Shown here piece after piece: positions 28,818 to 36,434 of a stretch of DNA of 64,000 nucleotides (its first letter is position 1; the number at the start of each line of letters is the position of its first letter). Source of the DNA: Nannocystis sp. Its GTDB lineage: Bacteria; Myxococcota_A; Polyangia; Nannocystales; Nannocystaceae. Location: positions 226,062 to 290,061 of the forward strand of contig NZ_JADJNN010000012.1 of NCBI RefSeq assembly GCF_016714285.1. Reading direction: 5' to 3'. The position numbers and the translations under genes are program-made. Under the pieces are notes generated by a model. That model was not told where the DNA came from. It worked only from the letters and a program-made list of their open reading frames with translations, and did no database searches.

Positions 28818-30203
28818 TCAGGGGGTGCACGAGACCTGGGAGATGGTCACGTCGTCGACGCTCCAGCCGCCATGGTCGTAGGAGCCGCCGGCGCCGCGCG
28901 AGTGGCAGATCCGGACCTGCATGTTGGCGTTCTTGTGGGCGGTGACGTCGAACTTGATCTCCTTCCAGTTGGGGTCGTTGGTCACGTTGTTCGCGTAGCC
29001 CGTCTCGAGCAGGATCCACGCGTTGCCGTTGAACACCTCCAGGCGCTGGATCGAGTAGGGCGTGTAGTCGGAGTGGAGGTGGCGCCAGAAGGTCCACCAC
29101 ACGGTCGGCAGCCCGGCGGTGTTGACCTTCGGCGAGGTCAAGCAGCGCTGCGTATTGAGGGGGGTGTTGCCGTCGGTGAGCAGGCCGCCGACGAGCGTGC
29201 CGGCGACGCCCTTGTCCATCGTCGCCGTGTGGTCGTCGGCCGGGTCGGTGCCGGTGCCGCCGCTGCCCGCGGGGGACACGACGGCGGGCTTGATCTCCCA
29301 GTTGGTGTCGAGGGTCCAGCCGGCCGTGTTGTCGAGGAAGGGCTCGTAGAACGCGTAGCCCTTGTTGTTCGGGTCGCCGCAGAAGCCTGCGAGGCAGGTC
29401 GTGTTCGCGGTGCAGCCGTTGGCGTCGTCGCAGGCGACGCCGTCCTTCTTGTCGTCGGGCAGGGTCTCGCAGAGGCCGCTGTCCGCGTTGCAGGCGCCGA
29501 TCCCACACGTGGTGTCATTCGCCTTGCAGTCCTTGAGCGCGCCGGCGCACACGCCCGCGGTGCACACGTCCATCAGGGTGCAGAGATTGGCGTCGTCGCA
29601 GGCCGTGTCGTCGGCCACCGGGGTCTTGGCGCAGGTGAAGGTGTTGAGGTCGCAGGTGCCCGTGTTGCACATGTCGTCCTGCGCCGCGCAGTCGAGGTCC
29701 GTGGTGCACTCGGGTGTCACGCAGGTGCCGCCGGCGCAGGCGACCGACACGCAGTCCTCGTTGACGGTGCAGAGCTGGCCGTCCTGACAGTCGCCGCAGA
29801 TGGCGCCGCCGCAGTCGACGTCGGTCTCGTCCTGGTCCTGCACGCCGTTGGTACACAGGTCGACCATGCCGGTGCTGCCGCCGGTCGAGCCCGACGGGTC
29901 GCCGGACGATCCGGTCGAGATGTCGGTGGTGCTGGCCGTGGACACGTCGGTCGTCGACGCGTCGGTCGTGCTGACGACGTCGGTGGTGCTGCTGACGTCG
30001 GTGGTCGACCCGACGGTGGTGGTCGGGGGCTCCGTGGTGGTCGGCGGTTCCGTCGTGACGGGGTTCGTCGAGGTAGAGACCTCGGTCGTCGAGGTCGAGC
30101 TCGTCGTGCCCGCCGTCTCCGTGGTGATGGCGCCGCCGTCGTCGGCGCAGGCGGTGAGCGCGAGCCCGCCGATGGCGGAAATCAAGGTTAGATAGTGTTT
30201 CAT
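28818..30203 (-). CDS. Cys-rich surface lipoprotein with jelly-roll-like C-terminus
   Basis: 461 residues from ATG 30203 (MKHYLTLISAIGGLALTACADD), giving a lipobox LTAC. A Thr/Ser/Pro linker of about 90 residues carries TTEPPTTTEPPTTT. A cysteine-rich section follows (VDCGGAICGDCQDGQLC and further CxxxxC spacing). The C-terminal 170 residues contain HGGWSVDDVTIS, a motif common at the end of MAM- or galactose-binding-like beta-sandwich domains. Probably exposed on the outer surface. The 171-bp gap to the upstream gene shows nothing else recognisable. Confidence 0.82.
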   Translation of the reverse strand: MKHYLTLISAIGGLALTACADDGGAITTETAGTTSSTSTTEVSTSTNPVTTEPPTTTEPPTTTVGSTTDVSSTTDVVSTTDASTTDVSTASTTDISTGSSGDPSGSTGGSTGMVDLCTNGVQDQDETDVDCGGAICGDCQDGQLCTVNEDCVSVACAGGTCVTPECTTDLDCAAQDDMCNTGTCDLNTFTCAKTPVADDTACDDANLCTLMDVCTAGVCAGALKDCKANDTTCGIGACNADSGLCETLPDDKKDGVACDDANGCTANTTCLAGFCGDPNNKGYAFYEPFLDNTAGWTLDTNWEIKPAVVSPAGSGGTGTDPADDHTATMDKGVAGTLVGGLLTDGNTPLNTQRCLTSPKVNTAGLPTVWWTFWRHLHSDYTPYSIQRLEVFNGNAWILLETGYANNVTNDPNWKEIKFDVTAHKNANMQVRICHSRGAGGSYDHGGWSVDDVTISQVSCTP

Positions 30204-30374
30204 CTGGGTGTCATCTCTCCGTGGGCCTCGTCGTAACACAGGCCCTCGGCCAAGAAACGGGGAGGCGTCGTTGCTGCACACCCAGCCACGACCTCGGCAT
30301 TCGCGAACTTCGGTCCTGCCTGCGCGCGGCGTTCATGCAGCTGCAAGTGATGGCGTTGGCGCCATCGCAGGGTG

Positions 30375-31022
30375 CTAGGGGGTCTTCGTGGGCAGGGCCT
30401 TCTCGACGGCGGCGGTGAGCTCAGGGCCCATCGGCTCGACCGCGGATTCGAAGCGGGCGACGACCTTGCCGCTCGGGTCGACGAGGAATTTTGTGAAGTT
30501 CCACTTCACCTCACCCTTGATGCCGTCGGGGGTGTCCTCGCTGAGGGTCTTGTAGAGCGGGGCGATCTCCGGGCCCTTGGCGTGGACCTTGGCCATCATC
30601 GGGAAGTCGACGGCGTACTTGCTGGTGACGAACTCCTTGATCTGGGCGGCGTCGCCGGGCTCCTGGCCGCCGAAGTCATTGGAGGGGAAGCCGAGCACGA
30701 CCAGGCCGCGATCTTTGTAGCGGCCGTAGAGCTCCTGCAGCTGGGCGTACTGCGGGGTGTAGCCGCACTCGGAGGCGACGTTGACGAGCAGCACGGCCTT
30801 GCCGCGGTAGTCGGCGAGGCTGGCCTTGGTGCCCTCGAGGGTCTCGACGCTGTGGTCGAGGATCGGCCCGGCGGCGGCCAGCGGGGCGGGCTTGGCGGCG
30901 GCGTCGGTCTTGGTGGGCTCGGTCTTTGTGGGCGCTGTCTTGGTGGGCTCGGTCTTGGCGGCCGGGGCTGCGCCGCAGGCGACGAGGGACAGGGCGACGA
31001 GGACGGCGGTGGATCGGAGCAT
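30375..31022 (-). CDS. Glutathione-peroxidase-family lipoprotein
   Basis: Reduces peroxides with a thiol donor, here likely thioredoxin because the active site is cysteine rather than selenocysteine. 215 residues. Signal peptide and lipobox LSLVACGAA place it in the envelope. A KTEPTKTAP linker precedes the catalytic domain. The active residues are C86 (NVASECGYTPQY), Q120 (GFPSNDFGGQEPG) and W174 (KWNFTKFLV). Divergent from the HD hydrolase with 58 bp between them. Confidence 0.93.
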   Translation of the reverse strand: MLRSTAVLVALSLVACGAAPAAKTEPTKTAPTKTEPTKTDAAAKPAPLAAAGPILDHSVETLEGTKASLADYRGKAVLLVNVASECGYTPQYAQLQELYGRYKDRGLVVLGFPSNDFGGQEPGDAAQIKEFVTSKYAVDFPMMAKVHAKGPEIAPLYKTLSEDTPDGIKGEVKWNFTKFLVDPSGKVVARFESAVEPMGPELTAAVEKALPTKTP

Positions 31023-31080
31023 GCGACAGCATTAGGAGATCAGGCCGCGGCTGTCGAGCGGGCGCTGGTAGATTGACCCA

Positions 31081-31638
31081 ATGCTCGCCCTGGCCCTCGC
31101 CTTCGCCGTCTCGGCCCACGGATCCCAGACCCGCAAGGGTACGCAGATCCCGTATGTCAGCCACCTGCTGCAGGTCAGCGGCCTCGTGCTCGAGCACGGC
31201 GGCGATCTCGAGCAGGCGGCGGCGGCCCTGCTGCATGACGTCGTGGAAGATACGCCGGCGACGCTCGAGCAGGTGGCGGCGAGCTTCGGCGCGGGGGTGG
31301 CGGCGATCGTCGGCGACTGCACCGATACGGGGCCGGACGAGGCGCCGGGGAGCAAGCGGCCGTGGCTCGAGCGCAAGCACGACTATGTGGCCCACCTGCG
31401 CGAGGTGTCGGCCCGCAGCGCGTTGATCGTCGGCTGCGACAAGCTGCACAATCTACGCACGCTGGTGGCCGACCTCGAGGCGCTCGGGGCCGGGGTGCTG
31501 GGGCGCTTCAACGCTCCGCCGGCGCAGCAGCGGTGGTTGCACGGGGAGCTGCTGGCGGCGCTGCGGGACAAGCTGCCGCCGCGGCTGCACGCGGAGCTGT
31601 CGCAGCTGTGTGAGCGTTACGCGGGGCTCACTGCGTGA
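31081..31638 (+). CDS. HD-domain hydrolase, SpoT/Mesh1-like
   Basis: 185 residues. The metal-binding HD pair is in LLHDVVEDTP (H52, D53), with an upstream histidine in YVSHLLQV and a downstream Asp in GCDKLHNLRTLVADL. This is the layout of the (p)ppGpp hydrolase domain of RelA/SpoT and of stand-alone Mesh1-type hydrolases. No synthetase or TGS domain is present. Likely role is nucleotide-alarmone or related phosphate-ester hydrolysis in the cytoplasm; substrate is inferred. No clear Shine-Dalgarno sequence before ATG 31081. The 3' end is partly duplicated just downstream. Confidence 0.87.
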   Translation: MLALALAFAVSAHGSQTRKGTQIPYVSHLLQVSGLVLEHGGDLEQAAAALLHDVVEDTPATLEQVAASFGAGVAAIVGDCTDTGPDEAPGSKRPWLERKHDYVAHLREVSARSALIVGCDKLHNLRTLVADLEALGAGVLGRFNAPPAQQRWLHGELLAALRDKLPPRLHAELSQLCERYAGLTA

Positions 31639-31692
31639 GCGGCACGCCGAGCTGACGCAGCTGTGTGAGCGCCGTGGGGCTCACGGCGTGAG
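31587..31692 (+). repeat. Tandem partial duplication of the 3' end of the HD gene
   Basis: Copy 1 is 31587-31639 and copy 2 is 31642-31692. Copy 1 is the coding end with stop TGA; copy 2 lies beyond it and has several substitutions. Second instance in this window of a reiterated gene terminus. Confidence 0.85.
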
Positions 31693-31703
31693 GGCCCGAG
31701 CGG

Positions 31704-32258
31704 TCAGCCGAGCTCGCGATGAAAGGCGTCGCGGGCGGCGGGTCCGAGCTTGTCGGCGATCGCGGCGAGCTGGGCTCGCTCCTCGGGCGAGACGTTGCCG
31801 ACGTTCATAAAGCCGCCGGAGGCGTTGGCGACCTGCAGGCACAGCTCGACGATGTTCTCCGCGCGGGCGTCCCCGACCACGAGGCGGAGCACGTCGAGGC
31901 TCTCGCTCAGGAACTGCTCCGAGGGGCGGACCTCGAGCAGGGTCTCGATCAGGAGGTAGGGCTCGCTGCCGTGCTCGAGGCCGCGGCCCTTGAGGATGTC
32001 GAGGATCGCGGCGCGCTCCTGGCGGGACACCGAGCCGTCGGCCCAGGCGATGTGGATGAGGGGCATGAGGTCGAAGACGCGGAGGCGGGCGCCCGAGAAG
32101 CCGAGGGCCTGGATCCGCTGGGCGATCGACAGCGTGTCCTTCTTGCTGTTGCCGAGGTCGGTGGCGGCCTCGCTCAGCTGGGCGCGGAGCTTCTCGCGGA
32201 GCTCCTGGTCTTGCTTGCGGAAGTAGGCGTCTTCTTGGTCGGTAGGATGGATCGACAT
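31704..32258 (-). CDS. TerB-like protein
   Basis: 184 residues from ATG 32258. The central motif LMPLIHIAWADGSVSRQERAAIL matches the acidic, metal-binding helical repeat of the TerB/tellurite-resistance family; a second, weaker copy follows at SGGFMNVGNVSPEERAQLAAI. The N-terminal 40 residues are charged and helical. TerB proteins are cytoplasmic and often linked to stress or phage-defence modules, but no other ter gene lies close except terC-type at 15 kb. The start codon sits in the arm of a 15-bp hairpin. Confidence 0.8.
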   Translation of the reverse strand: MSIHPTDQEDAYFRKQDQELREKLRAQLSEAATDLGNSKKDTLSIAQRIQALGFSGARLRVFDLMPLIHIAWADGSVSRQERAAILDILKGRGLEHGSEPYLLIETLLEVRPSEQFLSESLDVLRLVVGDARAENIVELCLQVANASGGFMNVGNVSPEERAQLAAIADKLGPAARDAFHRELG

Positions 32259-32296
32259 GGCGCGGGCCGCACCGTATCATTGGCCCGCGCCATGTC
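32254..32296 (-). promoter_or_regulatory. Perfect 15-bp inverted repeat covering the start of the TerB-like gene
   Basis: GACATGGCGCGGGCC (32254-32268) and GGCCCGCGCCATGTC (32282-32296), 13-nt loop. In the transcript the ATG lies inside the 3' arm, so the stem would mask ribosome binding. It also starts 19 bp after the stop codon of the upstream gene, so a terminator role is the alternative. Confidence 0.6.
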
Positions 32297-32314
32297 AATG
32301 TGCCTGGCGAGTGG

Positions 32315-34291
32315 CTACTGCGGGAGGGTCTCGAGGTCGAGGCCGCCGGGGTACCAGTAGCTGGTGTACTGGCCGTAGCCGTAGACGCTGATGCCGACCG
32401 GGAGGTCGGACTTCACGTCGTGGTTGCCGTCGATGTTGTTGCCGAGCTTGACGCGGGCGACGCCGAAGTTGGTCGCGCCGATCGGCGTAAAGCCGCCGAC
32501 GGCGACGGCGTCGAGGGTGACCTTGGCGGCCATCGGGGCGACGATGTTGACGTAGTTGGTCTCGTAGTTGATCGGCGCGTGGAACAGGTAGGTCTTGCGA
32601 AACTGCTCGGTGGCGACGGCGAGGGCCATCGCGGGGTCGCCCGAGTTACCGCCGGCGTCCTGACCGAGCATGGTCTGGGCGATGATGATCTTCTTGTCGG
32701 AGGTGACCTCGAAGTCGGCCTTGGTCTGGAGGATCTCGATGTACTGGCCGCCCTTGGCGATGTTCGCGGGGGCGCCCTGGGGCGGGTCGTAGGTGAGGTT
32801 GGTGTCGTCCTCGGTGGCGACGATGCGGACCATCTGGGCCTTGGGCACGTTGCCGCCGGTGGGGATCAGCGGCGGGGTGACGATGTACTTCTTGGCCAGG
32901 GTCTCGTAGGGGAACATCGACTCCTCGAGGTGGTCGCAGTAGCCGACGTCGAAGGGGACGAACGAGCAGATGTGGCCGCCGATGACCTGGATCGGCTTGT
33001 CGGCCTTGACGCGGGTGCCGGTGACGTCGGCGATGCTGGGGTTGCCGTTGACCTCGGACGAGAAGACCTCGAGCACGTCGCCGCGGTTGAGCATGATCTG
33101 GCCGGTGCCGTCGGCCTGGACGCCGCCGCCGGCCTTGACCAGCTTGCCGGTCTCGGAGGGGCTGAGGGTGACGGTGGTGCCGTTCTCGCTGGCGGTGACG
33201 GCGTAGAAGCCGGAGATGCGGGTGCCGAAGTTGACGGCGTCCCAGGTGTTGCGGGCGACCACGAAGTAGTCGCCGCTCCACACGTTGACGGGGAGCAGCA
33301 GCGAGGCGTCGTTGGTGAACGAGTTGCCGCCGTTGAGCTGGTACTCGAGCGGGTTGTACTGGTAGACGGTGACCGGCTGGTCGGAGCGCAGGCGGTAGGC
33401 GCCGCCCTTGACGTTGATCGAGGCCGGGGGGTTCTGCACGCTCTTGAGGGTGAGGTCCCACGGGAGGGTGATGGCCTTGACGCTCTGCGGGCCGACCATG
33501 TCGTTCTTGATGACCTGGCCGTTCTTCTCGATCACGATCTTCGCGTTGCTGTCAGTGGTGTTGGCGACGGTGACGGCGAAGTTGAAGTTGTTGGCGACGA
33601 TGTTGGCGGTGACGGTGGGGTAGTAGTCGCAGCCGATGTAGCTGGTGCCGAGCGACTTGGGCGCGCAGTTGCCGAGGCACTGGCCGCTGTTGGCGTCACA
33701 GGTGACGCCCTGGACGCCGTCGCAGAAGTACTCGTCCTCGGCGGTGCCCTCGGCGTTGCAGACCTTCGAGATCTCGCCCTCACACTTGGCCTCGTTGGGG
33801 ACGCAGAACAGGCAGCCGAGGTCCGGGGCGCAGCCGTTGTCGCAGGGGGTCTCGTCGGTGAAGCCGCCCATGCCGTCGCAGGTCTTGGCGGTGTCACCTT
33901 CACAGATGATCGTGCCGGCGTCGCAGGGGGGGCCGCCGGTCGAACCGCTCGAGCCGGCGCTGGTGCTGTCGCCGATCGAGGTGCTGTCGCCGCTGGTGGT
34001 CTGGGTAACCACGCCCATGGTGGTGCCGGTCGACGCGTCGGTGGTCGGGCCCGCGGTGGTGAGGCCGGTGGTGCCTTCGGTGCCGCCCATCGTGCCCCCG
34101 GTCGGGACGTCGGTGGTCGGGGTCTCGCTGGTGGGCGCCACGGTGGTCGGGTTGTCGGTGGCGCTGGCGGCGGTGCCAGTGCTGCTCGACTCGCCGGTGG
34201 TGGTGGTCGCGGTGCCGTCGTCGCTGCAGGCGGAGGCGACGAGGCCGAGACAGAAGAGGGCGTGCGGGGAGGAGGGTAGGCGAATGCTCAT
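32315..34291 (-). CDS. IgGFc-binding-domain surface lipoprotein (paralogue 1)
   Basis: 658 residues from ATG 34291. Signal peptide with LVASACSDDG lipobox, a Thr/Ser/Gly linker, then a short cysteine-rich segment (CDAGTIICEGDTAKTC; CLFCVPNEAKC). From about residue 230 an IgGFc-binding-type domain is seen: SYIGCDYYPT, FAVTVANTTDSNAKIVIEKNG, YRLRSDQPVTVYQYNPLEY, then LLIPTGGNVPKAQMVRIVAT and the conserved end YGYGQYTSYWYPGGLDL. This domain is linked to mucin-like and FCGBP proteins in animals and to surface adhesion proteins in bacteria. Adjacent to a clear paralogue; separated by a 14-bp repeat array. Confidence 0.88.
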   Translation of the reverse strand: MSIRLPSSPHALFCLGLVASACSDDGTATTTTGESSSTGTAASATDNPTTVAPTSETPTTDVPTGGTMGGTEGTTGLTTAGPTTDASTGTTMGVVTQTTSGDSTSIGDSTSAGSSGSTGGPPCDAGTIICEGDTAKTCDGMGGFTDETPCDNGCAPDLGCLFCVPNEAKCEGEISKVCNAEGTAEDEYFCDGVQGVTCDANSGQCLGNCAPKSLGTSYIGCDYYPTVTANIVANNFNFAVTVANTTDSNAKIVIEKNGQVIKNDMVGPQSVKAITLPWDLTLKSVQNPPASINVKGGAYRLRSDQPVTVYQYNPLEYQLNGGNSFTNDASLLLPVNVWSGDYFVVARNTWDAVNFGTRISGFYAVTASENGTTVTLSPSETGKLVKAGGGVQADGTGQIMLNRGDVLEVFSSEVNGNPSIADVTGTRVKADKPIQVIGGHICSFVPFDVGYCDHLEESMFPYETLAKKYIVTPPLIPTGGNVPKAQMVRIVATEDDTNLTYDPPQGAPANIAKGGQYIEILQTKADFEVTSDKKIIIAQTMLGQDAGGNSGDPAMALAVATEQFRKTYLFHAPINYETNYVNIVAPMAAKVTLDAVAVGGFTPIGATNFGVARVKLGNNIDGNHDVKSDLPVGISVYGYGQYTSYWYPGGLDLETLPQ

Positions 34292-34350
34292 GCATCGGAG
34301 CCTCTCAGCTCTGCGTGCGGGCCGCAATCGCCGATGTCCTGCCGGGGGGC

Positions 34351-34406
34351 CCCAGGACCCAGGCCCCAGGATCCAGGCCCCAGGACCCAGGCCACAGGAC
34401 CCAGGC
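34351..34406. repeat. 14-bp tandem repeat, four copies, between the two paralogues
   Basis: Consensus CCCAGGACCCAGGC at 34351, 34365, 34379 and 34393; copies 2 and 4 each differ at one or two bases. Confidence 0.9.
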
Positions 34407-34422
34407 CCCGGAGACAGGTGCT

Positions 34423-36312
34423 TCACCCGGGGATGAGCTTGAGGTCGAGGCCGCCCGGGTACCAGTAGCTGGTGTACTGGCCGTAGCCATAGACGGTGAC
34501 GCCGAAGGGCTTGTCGCCGGCGAGGGAGTGGTTGCCGTCCATGTTGTTGCTGAGGGTGACGCGCATGACGCTGTAGCCGGTGGTGCCGATCGGCTTGAAG
34601 CCGTTGACCGGCTGGCCGTCGAGGGTGATCTTGGCGTCGCTCGGGGCGACCAGGTTGGCGTAGTTGTTCTCGTAGCTGAGCGGGGCGTGGACCAGGTAGC
34701 TGTCGCGAAACTGCTCAGTGGCGACGGCGAGGGTCATGGCGGGGTCGCCGGAGCTGTCGTTGCCCTGGCCCTGCATGTACTGGGCGACCAGGATCTTCTT
34801 GTCGCCGGTGATCTGGAAGTCGGTGAAGTTGGCCGACATCTCGAACCAGTCGCCGGCCTTGGCGAGCATCGTCGGGGCGCCGTTCTGCGGCGGCTCGTAG
34901 CTGATCGTGGTGGCGTCCTCGGTGGCGATGACGCGGACCATCTCGGCCTTGGGGACGTTGCCGCCGGTGGGGATCAGCGGGGGGGTGACGATGTAGCTCT
35001 TGGCGAGGGTCTCGATCGGCAGCATGGCCTCCTCGAGGCGGTCACAGGCCTGGGTGCCGAGGGGGACCTGGGTGCACTTGTGCCCGCCGAACACGGCGAC
35101 CGGCTTGTCGGAGCTGACGAGGGTGCCGGTGAGGTCAGCGTCGGGGATCTGGCCGGTGGTCTTGGTGAAGACCTCGAGCACGTCGCCCTCGTTGAGCTTG
35201 ATCTGGCCGGTGCCGTTGGACTTGACGCCGGCGCCCGCGTACACGGAGGCACCCGTGGCGCCGGGCGTGAGGGTGACGGTGGTGTCGTCCTCGCGGGCGA
35301 CGACGGCGTAGAAGCCGGGCAGGTAGAAGTTGCCGGTGGTCCAGTGGTTGCGCGAGGCGACCATGTAGCTGCCGGTCCAGATGTGCGTCGGCAGCAGCAG
35401 GCTGGCGTCGTTGGTGTAGGAGAAGGAGCCGCCGACCTCGTACTCGATCGGCTCGTACTGGTAGACGGTGACGGGCTGGGTCGAGCGCAGGCGGTAGGCG
35501 CCGTCGACGACCAGCACGGTCGGGCCGGCCTCCTCGATGGTGGGTTTGACGAGGGCGTCGACGTAGGGGAGGTTGATGACCTTGGCGGTGCCCGGGCCGA
35601 CGCTGGTCATCTGGATCACGCCGTCGCCCTTGGTGATGGTGATGTCGGCGGCGGCGTCGGTCGTGTTGGCGACGACGACGGCGTAGTTGAAGACCCAGGG
35701 CTGGGTCTCGTGCAGGTTGCTGAGGGTCGCGGGGAAGTAGTCGCAGCCGATGTAGCTGGTGCCGAGGGCGAGCTTCGAGCAGGTGCCGAGGCACTCGCCG
35801 GTGCCGGGGTCGCAGGTGACGCCCTGGACCGGATCGCAGGTCTCGGCGTCGACCCACTCGTACTTGTCGTTGCACTTCTGCGAGAGCATGTCGACGCACT
35901 GGTAGGTGTCGGGGACGCAGGGGGTGCAGCCGACGTCGTCGATGCAGGCGTCGGGACAGGCCTCCTCGCTCTTGTAGCCGCCGGTACCGTCGCAGACCTT
36001 GGCCGAGCCGGCTTCGCAGACGATCGTGTCCTCGGCGCAAGGGGTCGAGCCGGTGCTGGCGGCGACACCACTGCTGCTGGCGTCGCCGCTGGTGCTGATC
36101 ACCGCCATCGTGGTCTCACCCGAGGTGGGACCGCCGGTGGTGAGATCGGGGGTGCCGGTGGTCGTCGGGGTGCCGGTGGTGGGCGTGACGGTGGTCGGGC
36201 CGGGGCCGGTCTCGGTCTGGCTGGCGAAGGAGGTGGCGTCGCCGTTGTCGCCGCAGGCGGCGAGGAGCAGCGCGAGCGCGAGAGGGCCGGGGGTTCCGTG
36301 CGTCCAATTCAT
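34423..36312 (-). CDS. IgGFc-binding-domain surface lipoprotein (paralogue 2)
   Basis: 629 residues from ATG 36312. Lipobox LLLAACGDNG, short Thr/Ser/Gly linker, cysteine-rich stretch (CDGTGGYKSEEACPDAC), then the same IgGFc-binding-type domain as paralogue 1: SYIGCDYFPA, VVVANTTDAAADI, YRLRSTQPVTVYQYEPIEY, LLIPTGGNVPKAEMVRVIAT, YGYGQYTSYWYPGGLDL. The first 109 codons of the larger open frame are excluded because a good signal peptide begins at 36312. A tandem duplicate of paralogue 1 that has diverged mainly in linker and Cys-rich parts. Cell-surface adhesion is inferred. Confidence 0.88.
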   Translation of the reverse strand: MNWTHGTPGPLALALLLAACGDNGDATSFASQTETGPGPTTVTPTTGTPTTTGTPDLTTGGPTSGETTMAVISTSGDASSSGVAASTGSTPCAEDTIVCEAGSAKVCDGTGGYKSEEACPDACIDDVGCTPCVPDTYQCVDMLSQKCNDKYEWVDAETCDPVQGVTCDPGTGECLGTCSKLALGTSYIGCDYFPATLSNLHETQPWVFNYAVVVANTTDAAADITITKGDGVIQMTSVGPGTAKVINLPYVDALVKPTIEEAGPTVLVVDGAYRLRSTQPVTVYQYEPIEYEVGGSFSYTNDASLLLPTHIWTGSYMVASRNHWTTGNFYLPGFYAVVAREDDTTVTLTPGATGASVYAGAGVKSNGTGQIKLNEGDVLEVFTKTTGQIPDADLTGTLVSSDKPVAVFGGHKCTQVPLGTQACDRLEEAMLPIETLAKSYIVTPPLIPTGGNVPKAEMVRVIATEDATTISYEPPQNGAPTMLAKAGDWFEMSANFTDFQITGDKKILVAQYMQGQGNDSSGDPAMTLAVATEQFRDSYLVHAPLSYENNYANLVAPSDAKITLDGQPVNGFKPIGTTGYSVMRVTLSNNMDGNHSLAGDKPFGVTVYGYGQYTSYWYPGGLDLKLIPG

Positions 36313-36434
36313 GTCGGCGACACTCGCACGCTTCACGGGCTCGTCGCAAACACGGCCTCGACCTGGAGCGGGACCTGAAGCGGGGCTGAAGCGGGGCTGA
36401 AGCGGGGGCTCCAGCTTTGCTCCCGTTGGCTCGC

